Assembly (NCBI GenBank): GCA_905221505.1
Contig: CAJNDL010000011.1
Location: 1-53,425, forward strand
Origin: a bacterium
GTDB lineage: Bacteria; Bacillota; Bacilli; Lactobacillales; Streptococcaceae
DNA length: 53,425 nt
Direction: 5' to 3'
Shown: positions 27,638-34,668 of the stretch, piece by piece
Numbering within the stretch: position 1 is the stretch's first letter
Layout: every line of letters begins with the position of its first letter
Program-made: the position numbers and the translations under genes
The notes under the pieces: model-generated
What the model saw: only the letters and a program-made list of their open reading frames with translations
What the model was told of the DNA's origin: nothing
Database searches by the model: none

Positions 27638-28093
27638 ATGACAATTCGTTTTGAAGAAAATGTGAGCACAGAAAATGCTCAGCTCGTATGCCAATGGTCT
27701 AACTCCCTTGGCAAGTCTTTTCAAGAACAATGGATGGGACCAAAGATTCCTTTTCCACTGACCCTTCAAGCCTTGCAGGATTTAGAAGGAGTTTTTTCAA
27801 TCTTTGATGGACAAGAGTTTATCGGCCTTATCCAGAAAATCAGATTGGGAAATAGAAATCTTCATATCGGACGCTTTTTTATGAATCCCCAGAAACAGGG
27901 GCAGGGCTTAGGTAGACAGGCTTTAAGGAAATTTGTTAGTTTGGCCTTTGAAAATGAAGACATAGATACTATTTCTCTAAATGTCTTCGAGGCAAATCAA
28001 GCAGCTTACAATCTTTACCAAAAAGAAGGATTTGAAATCGTTCAAATGGTTGAAGAACCCGAACGGAAATACATCATGAAAAAGAGTAGATAA
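27638..28093 (+). CDS. GNAT-family N-acetyltransferase
   Basis: 151 residues with the acetyl-CoA motif A MNPQKQGQGLGRQAL (R/Q-x-x-G-x-G/A near residue 90) and the motif B region NVFEANQAAYNLYQKEGF. The acceptor is unknown. I start at the ATG at 27638 (MTIRFEEN). The earlier ATG at 27605 overlaps the TATAAT at 27601-27606 that is probably the promoter. Divergent from cclA. Confidence 0.82.
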   Translation: MTIRFEENVSTENAQLVCQWSNSLGKSFQEQWMGPKIPFPLTLQALQDLEGVFSIFDGQEFIGLIQKIRLGNRNLHIGRFFMNPQKQGQGLGRQALRKFVSLAFENEDIDTISLNVFEANQAAYNLYQKEGFEIVQMVEEPERKYIMKKSR

Positions 28094-28125
28094 AAAGTTT
28101 CCAACTATATGAATTGGAAACTTTT
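28093..28125. terminator. Bidirectional terminator, GNAT / LacI gene
   Basis: Perfect 12-bp stem AAAAGTTTCCAA / TTGGAAACTTTT, 9-nt loop, between convergent genes. Confidence 0.85.
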
Positions 28126-28139
28126 ACTACTTTTAGCAA

Positions 28140-29084
28140 CTAATTATCTTGCGCTAAAAACTCTGAAATCAAAACTTCTTGACTAATTGTTTCAGCTAAA
28201 GCTTGTTTAAAAGCTAATTTTCCTAAAGAATAGGATTTGTGGTCTATGGTTGGGAGTTTCAACAGTTGTCCAACTAATAGATGTTCCTGCCCAATCATAT
28301 AGGGATATGTTTTTCCACTTTCTTCATATCCTTTTATAAGCCCCGCAGCAACTTCATCGCTTGTAGCTAAAATACCGTCAATACGAGCATCGTTTATCAA
28401 TTGATAAGATAGGTTCAGGCCATCATTAAAATCATGAATATTTCCAAATACTGCATGTGGAGTCGATTGTTGCCCATAAACATGGTGATAAGCTAATAGT
28501 GCTGATTGATATGTGGCAGATGATTCATTGTTTCTGGAAAATAACAATACTAACTGTTTCAGCCCTCGTGCTTTCATGGCAGAAAAAGCATCTACAAATG
28601 CAGGGTAGCGGTCAAGGTAAGCAGAGGACAAGTGATGAGATTCCTGCAATTTTTCACAAACGACTATTCGTCCATATTTTGCATAAGTTTCAATAATCTC
28701 AAGGCTAATTGCTCTTGAAGTGAAGATTAGAGCATCAATAGCTTCCATTTTGAGTTGCTTCAGATAGGAAAGTTCTAATTCTTGATTGTAATCTGAAGGC
28801 ATCATGACAAGTTGATAGTCGCTAGCTTTAGCAGCATCTAGGAGGCCATTTATTAATTGTGTAAAATAAGGGTGGCGTGTATGTGGGATGACGACACCTA
28901 TTTTTTGTGTTTTTCCTCGACTTAAATCCCGAGCCAGCTGATTAGGCATATAATCCAATTCAGCGATAAGATCCATAACTTTTTGTCGTGTTTCATCAGA
29001 AACATATGGATGGTGATTGATAACACGAGAAACTGTTGATTTAGCCACACCTGCTTTTTTAGCTATATCACTAATACTTGTCAT
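28140..29084 (-). CDS. LacI-family transcriptional regulator
   Basis: 314 residues: LacI helix-turn-helix at the N-terminus (SISDIAKKAGVAKSTVSRVINHHPYVS) and a sugar-binding-like sensor domain containing HTRHPYFTQLINGLL. It is second in a minus-strand operon, 10 bp after a Cof-type HAD phosphatase. A perfect 18-bp palindrome in the operon promoter is the expected operator, so the regulator probably represses its own operon. The ligand, perhaps a sugar or sugar phosphate, is unknown. Confidence 0.88.
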   Translation of the reverse strand: MTSISDIAKKAGVAKSTVSRVINHHPYVSDETRQKVMDLIAELDYMPNQLARDLSRGKTQKIGVVIPHTRHPYFTQLINGLLDAAKASDYQLVMMPSDYNQELELSYLKQLKMEAIDALIFTSRAISLEIIETYAKYGRIVVCEKLQESHHLSSAYLDRYPAFVDAFSAMKARGLKQLVLLFSRNNESSATYQSALLAYHHVYGQQSTPHAVFGNIHDFNDGLNLSYQLINDARIDGILATSDEVAAGLIKGYEESGKTYPYMIGQEHLLVGQLLKLPTIDHKSYSLGKLAFKQALAETISQEVLISEFLAQDN

Positions 29085-29094
29085 TATTGGACTC

Positions 29095-29904
29095 CTACTT
29101 TAAAAATTCATGAATCCCATATCCTACCCCATCTTCATCATTAGATTTCGTTATTTTATAAGCTATCTCTTTGATGTCATCAAAGGCATTATCCATTACA
29201 ATAGGGTAACCAACCATTTCAAGCATAGGCAAATCATTATGTCCGTCACCAAATGCAGCCGTTTCTTCTTTAGCTAACTGCTCTTTTCGAAGGACATGAG
29301 CAATTCCCTTAGATTTTTTGGCTAAGAGATGTGTAATTTCAAGATAGGCTTTACCTGAACGTTGAATCGTAATTTGGGGTAAGTATAAACTTTGAAGATA
29401 CTTCTCTAATTCTCGGATCATTTCCTCATCAAAAGAAATCATCATAATTTTAAAAATATTTGCCCGGCCTTCTAAAAACTGTTCTTCAGTCTCAATAAGT
29501 GTTGGATCTTGACGAGTTAAACTCTGTTCGTATAGGATTCCTACATCTATTTTATCACAATACCAGTTATTCATATCGTAATAAGATAAACTAACTTTTG
29601 GAAAATGCTGACGTATTCCTTTTAACAACTGTTTTACTGTTTTATTTTTAATAGTTTGTACATGAATTGGTTGAACTTGATGATGATTTCCTATTGTATA
29701 AATTAATCCTCCATTAAAAGCTACTTGAACTCCTTTCAGTTGAAGAGCATCGATGGCATCCTTCATTTCCATTGGTGCTCTGGCAGATACCAAAGTTATA
29801 GGAATTCCTGCTTCACGGATTAAGGCTGCGTTACTATCACTGACCTGTCCTTTACTATTTAATAATGTACCATCCATGTCACAAAAAATACGTTTGATGT
29901 TCAT
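29095..29904 (-). CDS. Cof-type HAD-superfamily phosphatase
   Basis: 269 residues with motif I FCDMDGTLLNSKGQ (residues 6-19), motif II LVSARAP, a large C2-type cap in the middle, and motif IV AFGDGHNDLPMLE near residue 217. The family dephosphorylates sugar phosphates and related small molecules. I start at the ATG at 29904 (MNIKRIF), which has GAGGTAA upstream; the longer frame to 30045 runs through the promoter. First gene of the LacI-regulated operon. Confidence 0.87.
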   Translation of the reverse strand: MNIKRIFCDMDGTLLNSKGQVSDSNAALIREAGIPITLVSARAPMEMKDAIDALQLKGVQVAFNGGLIYTIGNHHQVQPIHVQTIKNKTVKQLLKGIRQHFPKVSLSYYDMNNWYCDKIDVGILYEQSLTRQDPTLIETEEQFLEGRANIFKIMMISFDEEMIRELEKYLQSLYLPQITIQRSGKAYLEITHLLAKKSKGIAHVLRKEQLAKEETAAFGDGHNDLPMLEMVGYPIVMDNAFDDIKEIAYKITKSNDEDGVGYGIHEFLK

Positions 29905-29934
29905 AATATTTACCTCTCTTTCTTTTGAAAACAG

Positions 29935-29963
29935 TATAAACCATGGAACGCGTTCCATGTCAA
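29935..29963 (-). promoter_or_regulatory. Promoter of the HAD-LacI operon
   Basis: Minus-strand TTGACA (29963-29958), 17-bp spacer, TTTATA (29940-29935), with TATACT as an alternative -10 two bases on. Confidence 0.7.
29942..29959. promoter_or_regulatory. LacI-family operator (perfect 18-bp palindrome)
   Basis: CATGGAACGCGTTCCATG is a perfect palindrome with the central CG of LacI-family sites. It lies exactly between the -35 and -10 of the operon promoter, the position for steric repression. Confidence 0.85.
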
Positions 29964-30170
29964 GCTTAATTTCAAAGTTTTTTGAGAAAATAAATCCTAG
30001 ATGACCAACTTGCTCTGTATGTTGCTTGCTCATGTAATGGGCCACAAAACTATAGAATAGTAACAGAAAGGTATAGGTATCTTTTGAAAGAGAAGAAAAA
30101 GAACATCAGATTATTCGAAACCTTTTAAGTGAGTATCCGTTGGTAGAACAAAAGTAGAACAGACACACAA

Positions 30171-30194
30171 AAAAGCCTTGATTCCAAGGCTTTT
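30171..30194. terminator. Terminator of the 6S-tRNA-Lys transcript
   Basis: Perfect 10-bp stem AAAAGCCTTG / CAAGGCTTTT with loop ATTC, 15 bp past the tRNA 3' end on the minus strand; it ends in a T-run. Confidence 0.85.
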
Positions 30195-30208
30195 CCTGTT
30201 GTATTAGA

Positions 30209-30281
30209 TGCCCCCTACAGGGATCGAACCTGTGACCCACGGATTAAGAGTCCGCTGCTCTGCCAGCTGAGCTAAGGAGGC
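30209..30281 (-). tRNA. tRNA-Lys (anticodon CTT)
   Basis: 73-nt cloverleaf on the minus strand: acceptor GCCTCCT pairs with AGGGGGC (one T-G pair). The D arm is AGCTCAGCTGGCAGAGC, the anticodon loop CTCTTAA gives anticodon CTT, and the T-arm is CAGGTTCGATCCCTG. Discriminator A. CCA is not encoded. Confidence 0.95.
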
Positions 30282-30285
30282 AAAG

Positions 30286-30482
30286 AAAAAAGCTGTATTG
30301 GTGCCGAAACTTCACGGTTTGTATTGAACCCGCGCAATTAAGCAGGTGGGCAACTCGCTCTAACTGAAGCTGTTTCCGTGTGAGACGGCCTACATGCTGT
30401 TAGAAGACTTTTGTTTCCCTAATAATACAAAAAATAGTCGGTCAACACTTAAGTGTGAAGTCGTACACCACAGCGTTTCTAT
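30286..30482 (-). ncRNA. ssrS: Probable 6S RNA
   Basis: About 197 nt on the minus strand. The two ends form a long interrupted helix: GCTGTGGTG with CACCAATACAGC, then CGACTTCAC with GTGAAGTTTCG, and GTGTTGAC with GTTCAATAC. Further in, TCTAAC pairs with GTTAGA and an apical CCGT-CTCAC-ACGG hairpin closes the fold. A long rod with an open middle is the 6S RNA shape, which mimics open promoters to bind RNA polymerase. The 3' helix is followed by six T, and tRNA-Lys starts 5 bp later. Confidence 0.72.
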
Positions 30483-30488
30483 GTTTAT

Positions 30489-30516
30489 ATGATACCACTT
30501 TTTCAAAAAAAATCAA
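30489..30516 (-). promoter_or_regulatory. Promoter of 6S RNA
   Basis: Minus-strand TTGATT, 16-bp spacer, TATCAT (30494-30489) with TGG directly before it (extended -10). Confidence 0.6.
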
Positions 30517-30545
30517 GAGGAAAATGCAATTTTTTGAAAAGGATT

Positions 30546-31817
30546 TCAGATTTTTCGCAAACGGTCGATAGCTTCCTTTCTTTGAGCCAAAGCCCGTTCA
30601 TATTTACCAGTATCTTCTGCCTGGAAATAGTGATGATTGCGAATTTTTTCTGGTAGATAGTCTTGTTTAACCCAATTTCCTGGATAGTTGTGTGGATAGA
30701 GATAGTCTTGGGCATTTCCCAGTTCCTTACTTCCGCTGTAGTGGCCATCACGCAGGTGTCGCGGAATAGGCAAGTGCCCTGATGTTGTGAGATCAGCGAG
30801 GGCCTTATCCATAGCTACATAGGCTGAGTTGGATTTTGGAGAAAGGGCCAAATCAATCACTACATTGGCAATGAGAATGCGAGCTTCGGGAAAACCAATC
30901 TTCTGGGCAGCATCCAGAGCAGTCACGGTGTGAATCTGGGCTTCAGGATTGGCCAAACCGATATCTTCATAGGCGATAACGGTCAAGCGACGCGCGAGAC
31001 TAGGCAAATCACCTGCCTCAATCAAGCGGGCAGCATAATGGAGGCTGGCATCCACATCCGAGCCACGGATGGACTTTTGCAGGGCTGAGAGGACATCATA
31101 GTGTCCATCCCCGTCCTTGTCCATGGTAATGTAGCTCCGCTGCAGGCTATTTTCCATGATGTCAAGCGTGATATGGCGGATGCCCTTGTCATTCTCAGGG
31201 GTAGATAGAACGGCTAAATCCAGCGAGTTAAAGGCAGAACGCAGGTCTCCATTTGTAGAGGTTGCGATGAAATCCAGCGCATCTTCATCTAGTTCTACTG
31301 GAAAATCAAAACCACGCTCAGGGTTACTTAGAGCTATCTGAAGGGCCCCTTTGACGTCTTGATTGGACAGAGGTTCCAACTCAAAAATCTGAACACGGCT
31401 ACGAATGGCTGGAGTGACAGAAAAGAAGGGATTTTCAGTCGTAGCCCCAATCATGATAACCAGACCACTTTCCAAGAGTGGTAGGAGGAAGTCTTGCTTG
31501 GTCTTATCTAGTCGGTGAATCTCGTCTAGAAGGAGAACCAGTCCACCTGAAAATTTAGCTTCTTCAGCGATTTCTTGGAGTCGTTTTTTACTATCCACCG
31601 TCGCATTGAAAGTTCGAAAGGCATACTTGGTCGTTCCAGCTATGGCTGAGGCAATACTGGTCTTGCCGATTCCTGGAGGTCCATAGAGAATCATGGAAGA
31701 CAGACGGTTGGCTTCCACCATGCGGCGGATGATTTTTCCAGGTCCGACCAGATGCTCCTGACCGATGACTTGGTCGATGGTTTTAGGGCGCATGCGAAGC
31801 GCGAGATTGTCTGGCAT
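30546..31817 (-). CDS. rarA: Replication-associated recombination ATPase RarA
   Basis: 423-residue clamp-loader-like AAA+ ATPase acting at stalled replication forks. Walker A GPPGIGKTS (near residue 45), Walker B VLLLDEIHR (near 95), sensor 1 GATTENP, and a C-terminal tetramerisation region. The start is the ATG at 31817 (MPDNLALRMRP) with AAAGGA 6 nt upstream, rather than an ATG 18 bp earlier. Confidence 0.93.
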   Translation of the reverse strand: MPDNLALRMRPKTIDQVIGQEHLVGPGKIIRRMVEANRLSSMILYGPPGIGKTSIASAIAGTTKYAFRTFNATVDSKKRLQEIAEEAKFSGGLVLLLDEIHRLDKTKQDFLLPLLESGLVIMIGATTENPFFSVTPAIRSRVQIFELEPLSNQDVKGALQIALSNPERGFDFPVELDEDALDFIATSTNGDLRSAFNSLDLAVLSTPENDKGIRHITLDIMENSLQRSYITMDKDGDGHYDVLSALQKSIRGSDVDASLHYAARLIEAGDLPSLARRLTVIAYEDIGLANPEAQIHTVTALDAAQKIGFPEARILIANVVIDLALSPKSNSAYVAMDKALADLTTSGHLPIPRHLRDGHYSGSKELGNAQDYLYPHNYPGNWVKQDYLPEKIRNHHYFQAEDTGKYERALAQRKEAIDRLRKI

Positions 31818-31835
31818 AGCAGTCCTTTCTAACAT

Positions 31836-32226
31836 GGATTTTAGTTTTATATTTTTTGAGTAGAATAACTCATCTAAGATATCTTACTATGTCCATTCTA
31901 GCCTATTAGTTGTGATATTTCAATGGTTTTGTAATATTCAGGGAGTGAGATAGAGTATTTTTGACCATTTAATTTGATGTGGAAAGGTATCAGCATAACA
32001 GAATTGATTTTCCTTAAAACTCAAAATATGAAAGTTGAGTCCAAAGAAGTAGAATTGCTGACTTGTGAAATAATATTGCTAAATGTTATTGTATGAATTA
32101 TAATGAAGGAGAGGTGGAATAGTAAAAGAAAGAATAAAACTGCCAAGTCAGAAACTTTTCTTGATAAAGTACATAGGGGATAGAAATTTTAGATAATAAT
32201 ATTTGAAAAGGAGAAAATGGAACTAG
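31836..32226. other. Intergenic stretch, no gene seen
   Basis: AT-rich, 391 bp, between divergent rarA and the first small accessory gene. I see no credible coding frame, tRNA or strong hairpin. It marks the transition into the accessory block at 32227-35121. Confidence 0.5.
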
Positions 32227-32424
32227 ATGACTACTTTAAATTCAAAATTACTTCAAAATCAGTTATTCATGGAACTTGACGGACTAGTTGGTTTACCAAA
32301 TGGAGTGAAACCAGCACCTATGAAATACAATCTTGGAAAAATCAACAAATATTTAAACGAAACAGGAAAAGAATTTAAAGAACTGACTGTTCTGGAACTA
32401 AAACAATTTGAGAGAGTTAAATAA
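32227..32424 (+). CDS. Small protein of unknown function (65 aa)
   Basis: 65 residues (MTTLNSKLLQNQLFMELDGL...), not recognised. It contains VGLPNGVKPAPMKYNLGKIN and a charged C-terminal helix. It is 2 bp upstream of the 108-residue gene and co-transcribed with it. The only good ribosome-binding sequence (AAAAGGAG, 32206-32213) is 13 nt away. An out-of-frame ATG at 32217 lies closer but opens only about 20 codons, so start and expression are uncertain. Confidence 0.55.
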   Translation: MTTLNSKLLQNQLFMELDGLVGLPNGVKPAPMKYNLGKINKYLNETGKEFKELTVLELKQFERVK

Positions 32425-32426
32425 AG

Positions 32427-32753
32427 ATGGGACTAGATAAAAGATTTGTGGAGAAAGCCTTTGCCAGTGGCAAAGATAGAGTTAATAGAGCGATTTTTGT
32501 AAAACCTGAAGAGCTTATTGAACTATCTGATGAAGACTTAAGTTATTTTGGGGAAGGTTTTTTTTATTGCTTGCCTCGTAGCAAATTTGTAGAAAGTCAT
32601 AAGGAGGAGATTCGAGAGAAATACAATCTTTCAAACGAAATGCCAAAGATAAACGGCATCTATTTGGGGACTTTTATAAAAATGAGGGCATGGGATAGAA
32701 TTAGAAAAACCAAACCAAGCTTAAAAGAAATTATAAACATGGTTGAAAAGTGA
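32427..32753 (+). CDS. Small protein of unknown function (108 aa)
   Basis: 108 residues, charged, with no signal peptide or membrane segment. Segments such as FVKPEELIELSDEDLSYFGE and LGTFIKMRAWDRIRKTKP suggest an alpha/beta fold, but I recognise no family. It sits next to the cysteine-rich immunity-like array, and an immunity role is a guess from context only. Its start follows the previous stop by 2 bp. Confidence 0.6.
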   Translation: MGLDKRFVEKAFASGKDRVNRAIFVKPEELIELSDEDLSYFGEGFFYCLPRSKFVESHKEEIREKYNLSNEMPKINGIYLGTFIKMRAWDRIRKTKPSLKEIINMVEK

Positions 32754-32781
32754 AATAGTGGCTATCTATTAGAAGGAGTTT

Positions 32782-32988
32782 TTACTCCATTTTATCTTGA
32801 TTGATAATTTCAACTGTTACAATTTCATTCTTGAATAGTCTAATCCATCTATTTCCTGTTTTGATAGATAAACTGTCGTATTCTTCATCATATACTTCTT
32901 TATCTTCAAACAGACAAATCCCTACAAATGTTTGATCGTCAATATCAGTAATTTTAACAAATTTATTGTTGAAGTTTTCAAGTTTCAT
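32782..32988 (-). CDS. Small beta-domain protein (LSM/SH3-like), immunity-like
   Basis: 68 residues. The pattern NKFVKITDIDDQTFVGICLFEDKEVYDEEYDSLSI, with alternating hydrophobics and a variable central loop, resembles Sm-like/SH3-like small barrels. Clearly similar in layout to the 71-residue protein at 33828 (FVDGQILEGHCNSF... and an ESEIASIEL end), so the two flank the CPCC genes as paralogues. Last gene of a four-gene minus operon. Confidence 0.65.
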   Translation of the reverse strand: MKLENFNNKFVKITDIDDQTFVGICLFEDKEVYDEEYDSLSIKTGNRWIRLFKNEIVTVEIINQDKME

Positions 32989-33001
32989 AAATTTTTCCTT
33001 T

Positions 33002-33211
33002 TTATATTATTGAAATACCTTTTACGTAAGCTTCTTTAGCCTCCGCAAGTGTCATTTCATTAGGTCCACTATCTATATTAGTTTCTCCTGTATTTTGCCA
33101 CTGACAAACGTCACAGATATCATATACTGCTGTAATAGTTCCACATACTGGGCAATAAACATATTCCTTGCCGTTAATGATGATTAAATTTTCTTCTCCA
33201 GTCTTATTCAT
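33002..33211 (-). CDS. Cysteine-rich CPCC-type protein
   Basis: 69 residues (MNKTGEENLIIING...) with a four-Cys zinc-ribbon-like module YCPVCGT...YDICDVCQWQN, then the family tail NIDSGPNEMTLAEAKEAY. This matches the CPCC cysteine-rich family (Pfam Cys_rich_CPCC as I recall). It is a close paralogue of both modules of the fused protein upstream. Often found near polymorphic-toxin loci; immunity function inferred. Confidence 0.75.
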   Translation of the reverse strand: MNKTGEENLIIINGKEYVYCPVCGTITAVYDICDVCQWQNTGETNIDSGPNEMTLAEAKEAYVKGISII

Positions 33212-33242
33212 TTAAGGTTACTCCCAACATTATACAAATATA

Positions 33243-33812
33243 TTAGCTATTTCTATACACTACTTTTTCAATATCATTGATTGTAATTGTGATAGTATCC
33301 CAGTCTTTCGGGGAATCTCCTATGTCAGCAATAAAAGTATCTTCACTTAACTTTTCGACAATTGTCGCCGTTTGACCGTTTTTTAACAACACTGTATCAA
33401 ATTCTCGAATTTTTACGATTTTTCTCCTTGCGTAAGCTTCTTTAGCTTCGGCGAGAGTAATCTTGTTAGGGCCGCCGTCAATATTTATAATACCCGTATT
33501 TTGCCAGCGACAAACGTCACAGATATCATAGTCCATAACTTCAGTTCCGCAAACTGGGCAATGTAGCCAGGTTTCCCCGTCAATTTCCCAAGTCTTTTGT
33601 GATTCATTCATGTCGTTCTTCCTTTTATAAGCCATTTTCGCTTCTGCAAGCGTCATTTTATTAGGACCGCCATCGATATTAAATGCTCCCGTATTTTGCC
33701 AATGACAAACATCGCAAATATCATAAGTTTCTACTAAAGTTCCACATACAGGGCAATGCACATGCTCCCAACCATCAATGAAAATTAAATTCTCTTTTTT
33801 AGTTTTATTCAT
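33243..33812 (-). CDS. Fused double CPCC protein with C-terminal beta domain
   Basis: 189 residues in three modules. CPCC unit 1 spans about 1-60 (HCPVCGTLVETYDICDVCHW). CPCC unit 2 spans about 66-130 (HCPVCGTEVMDYDICDVCRW). The tail of about 135-189 (FDTVLLKNGQTATIVEKL) resembles a DUF4926/KOW-like small barrel. The join reads KRKNDMNESQK, placing a former start methionine in the interior, so two genes appear to have fused in frame. I start at the ATG at 33812, with AGGAG 9 nt upstream. All eight Cys are present. Confidence 0.75.
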   Translation of the reverse strand: MNKTKKENLIFIDGWEHVHCPVCGTLVETYDICDVCHWQNTGAFNIDGGPNKMTLAEAKMAYKRKNDMNESQKTWEIDGETWLHCPVCGTEVMDYDICDVCRWQNTGIINIDGGPNKITLAEAKEAYARRKIVKIREFDTVLLKNGQTATIVEKLSEDTFIADIGDSPKDWDTITITINDIEKVVYRNS

Positions 33813-33827
33813 GATAAACAACTCCTG

Positions 33828-34043
33828 TTATTTTGTAATACCGTCTTGAGTTAACTCTATTGATGCGATTTCAGATTCATTAAATCCAACATATGGATAT
33901 TTATCTGTTCTTATTGTAATTTCATCATAGAGTTCATCTTCCGTATCAAGTTTCCCTGTAAAGCTATTACAATGACCCTCTAAAATTTGACCGTCAACAA
34001 AAACAATCCTAATTTCTTGTCCTAAATACTGTTCTAAATTCAT
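33828..34043 (-). CDS. Small beta-domain protein (LSM/SH3-like), immunity-like
   Basis: 71 residues (MNLEQYLGQEIRIVFVDGQI...), a probable single small barrel similar to the 68-residue protein at 32782. First gene of the minus operon; AAGGAA at 34057-34052 supports the ATG at 34043 over an upstream in-frame codon. TATAAT lies at 34068-34063, with tandem 11-bp repeats just upstream. Confidence 0.65.
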   Translation of the reverse strand: MNLEQYLGQEIRIVFVDGQILEGHCNSFTGKLDTEDELYDEITIRTDKYPYVGFNESEIASIELTQDGITK

Positions 34044-34079
34044 TACTGATTTCCTTACCAATATTATACTTCAAATCAA

Positions 34080-34101
34080 GGGATATTGCTGGGATATTGC
34101 T
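34080..34101. repeat. Two tandem 11-bp repeats upstream of the CPCC operon
   Basis: GGGATATTGCT occurs twice head to tail (34080-34090, 34091-34101). They span the position of the -35 for the minus-strand TATAAT at 34068-34063, where no good -35 is seen. Candidate activator or repressor site. Confidence 0.5.
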
Positions 34102-34257
34102 AATGAATAAAGTATGGTAAATGATAAAACAGTTTATCTGACAATGCAAGTTTCTCGTCTGCCGAACGTATTGATTTAGTAGTTTTTGCTAGTCTTTTAG
34201 AAAAATCGCAATATAATTTTGGGCGATAATTATTTTTTAATAAAGAGAGGAGAAGTG

Positions 34258-34377
34258 ATGTTAAGATTCAATCGCGCCACTTCTAGTGGGTCGAGAAAAT
34301 CAGGAGCTCCGATAGTCCTGCCTATCCTTTTATATAATGCTTCCCTTAGAACCACATCTAGGGGCTATTATGTATAA
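34258..34377 (+). CDS. Possible 39-residue peptide
   Basis: ATG at 34258 follows an excellent ribosome-binding sequence (AGAGGAGA). The frame runs 39 codons to TAA, with a basic N-terminus, a short hydrophobic stretch GAPIVLPILLYNASL and RGYYV at the end. TATAAT at about 34212-34217 could drive it. No family recognised. A CCACT-TCT-AGTGG hairpin overlaps the early codons. Could be a small toxin-like peptide or a gene remnant. Confidence 0.35.
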   Translation: MLRFNRATSSGSRKSGAPIVLPILLYNASLRTTSRGYYV

Positions 34378-34398
34378 GAGAATAATAAGTATCACTCC

Positions 34399-34427
34399 TT
34401 TACAATACGTGTAACACGTGTTATAAT
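34399..34427 (+). promoter_or_regulatory. hicAB promoter with embedded palindromic operator
   Basis: TTTACA (34399-34404), 17-bp spacer, TATAAT (34422-34427). The spacer holds ACGTGT-A-ACACGT (34407-34419) and the overlapping perfect palindrome AACACGTGTT (34413-34422). Autoregulation by HicB at this site is the natural reading. Confidence 0.8.
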
Positions 34428-34452
34428 AGTGTTGTCAGGAGGTAAAAGCGCT

Positions 34453-34632
34453 ATGCCTATGACACAAAAAGAGATGGTCAAAATCCTTACGGCTCATGGT
34501 TGGATAAAGACCAAAGGCGGTAAAGGCTCCCATATTAAAATGGAGAAGCAAGGGGAAAGACCTATCACAATTCCTCATGGTGAGCTAAATAAGTACACTG
34601 AAAGAGGGATAAGAAAGCAAGCTGGGTTGTAA
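34453..34632 (+). CDS. hicA: HicA-family mRNA interferase toxin
   Basis: 59 residues. The double-stranded-RNA-binding-like fold is marked by VKILTAHGWIKTKGGKGSHIKM, whose His is the catalytic residue of HicA toxins. It ends TIPHGELNKYTERGIRKQAGL, the usual family C-terminus. The start is the ATG at 34453 with AGGAGG at 34437-34442; a GTG at 34429 precedes that site and overlaps the promoter. Followed by its antitoxin 36 bp later. Confidence 0.9.
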   Translation: MPMTQKEMVKILTAHGWIKTKGGKGSHIKMEKQGERPITIPHGELNKYTERGIRKQAGL

Positions 34633-34668
34633 AATTCAGCCCCTGCTTTTTGATATGGAGGTAGTGAA

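Noticed and set aside
30077..30157. Short open frame (26 codons, ending SEYPLVEQK) near tRNA-Lys, considered as an integrase C-terminal relic
   Set aside because: Too short to support homology, preceded in frame by a stop, and I cannot match it to an integrase by eye.
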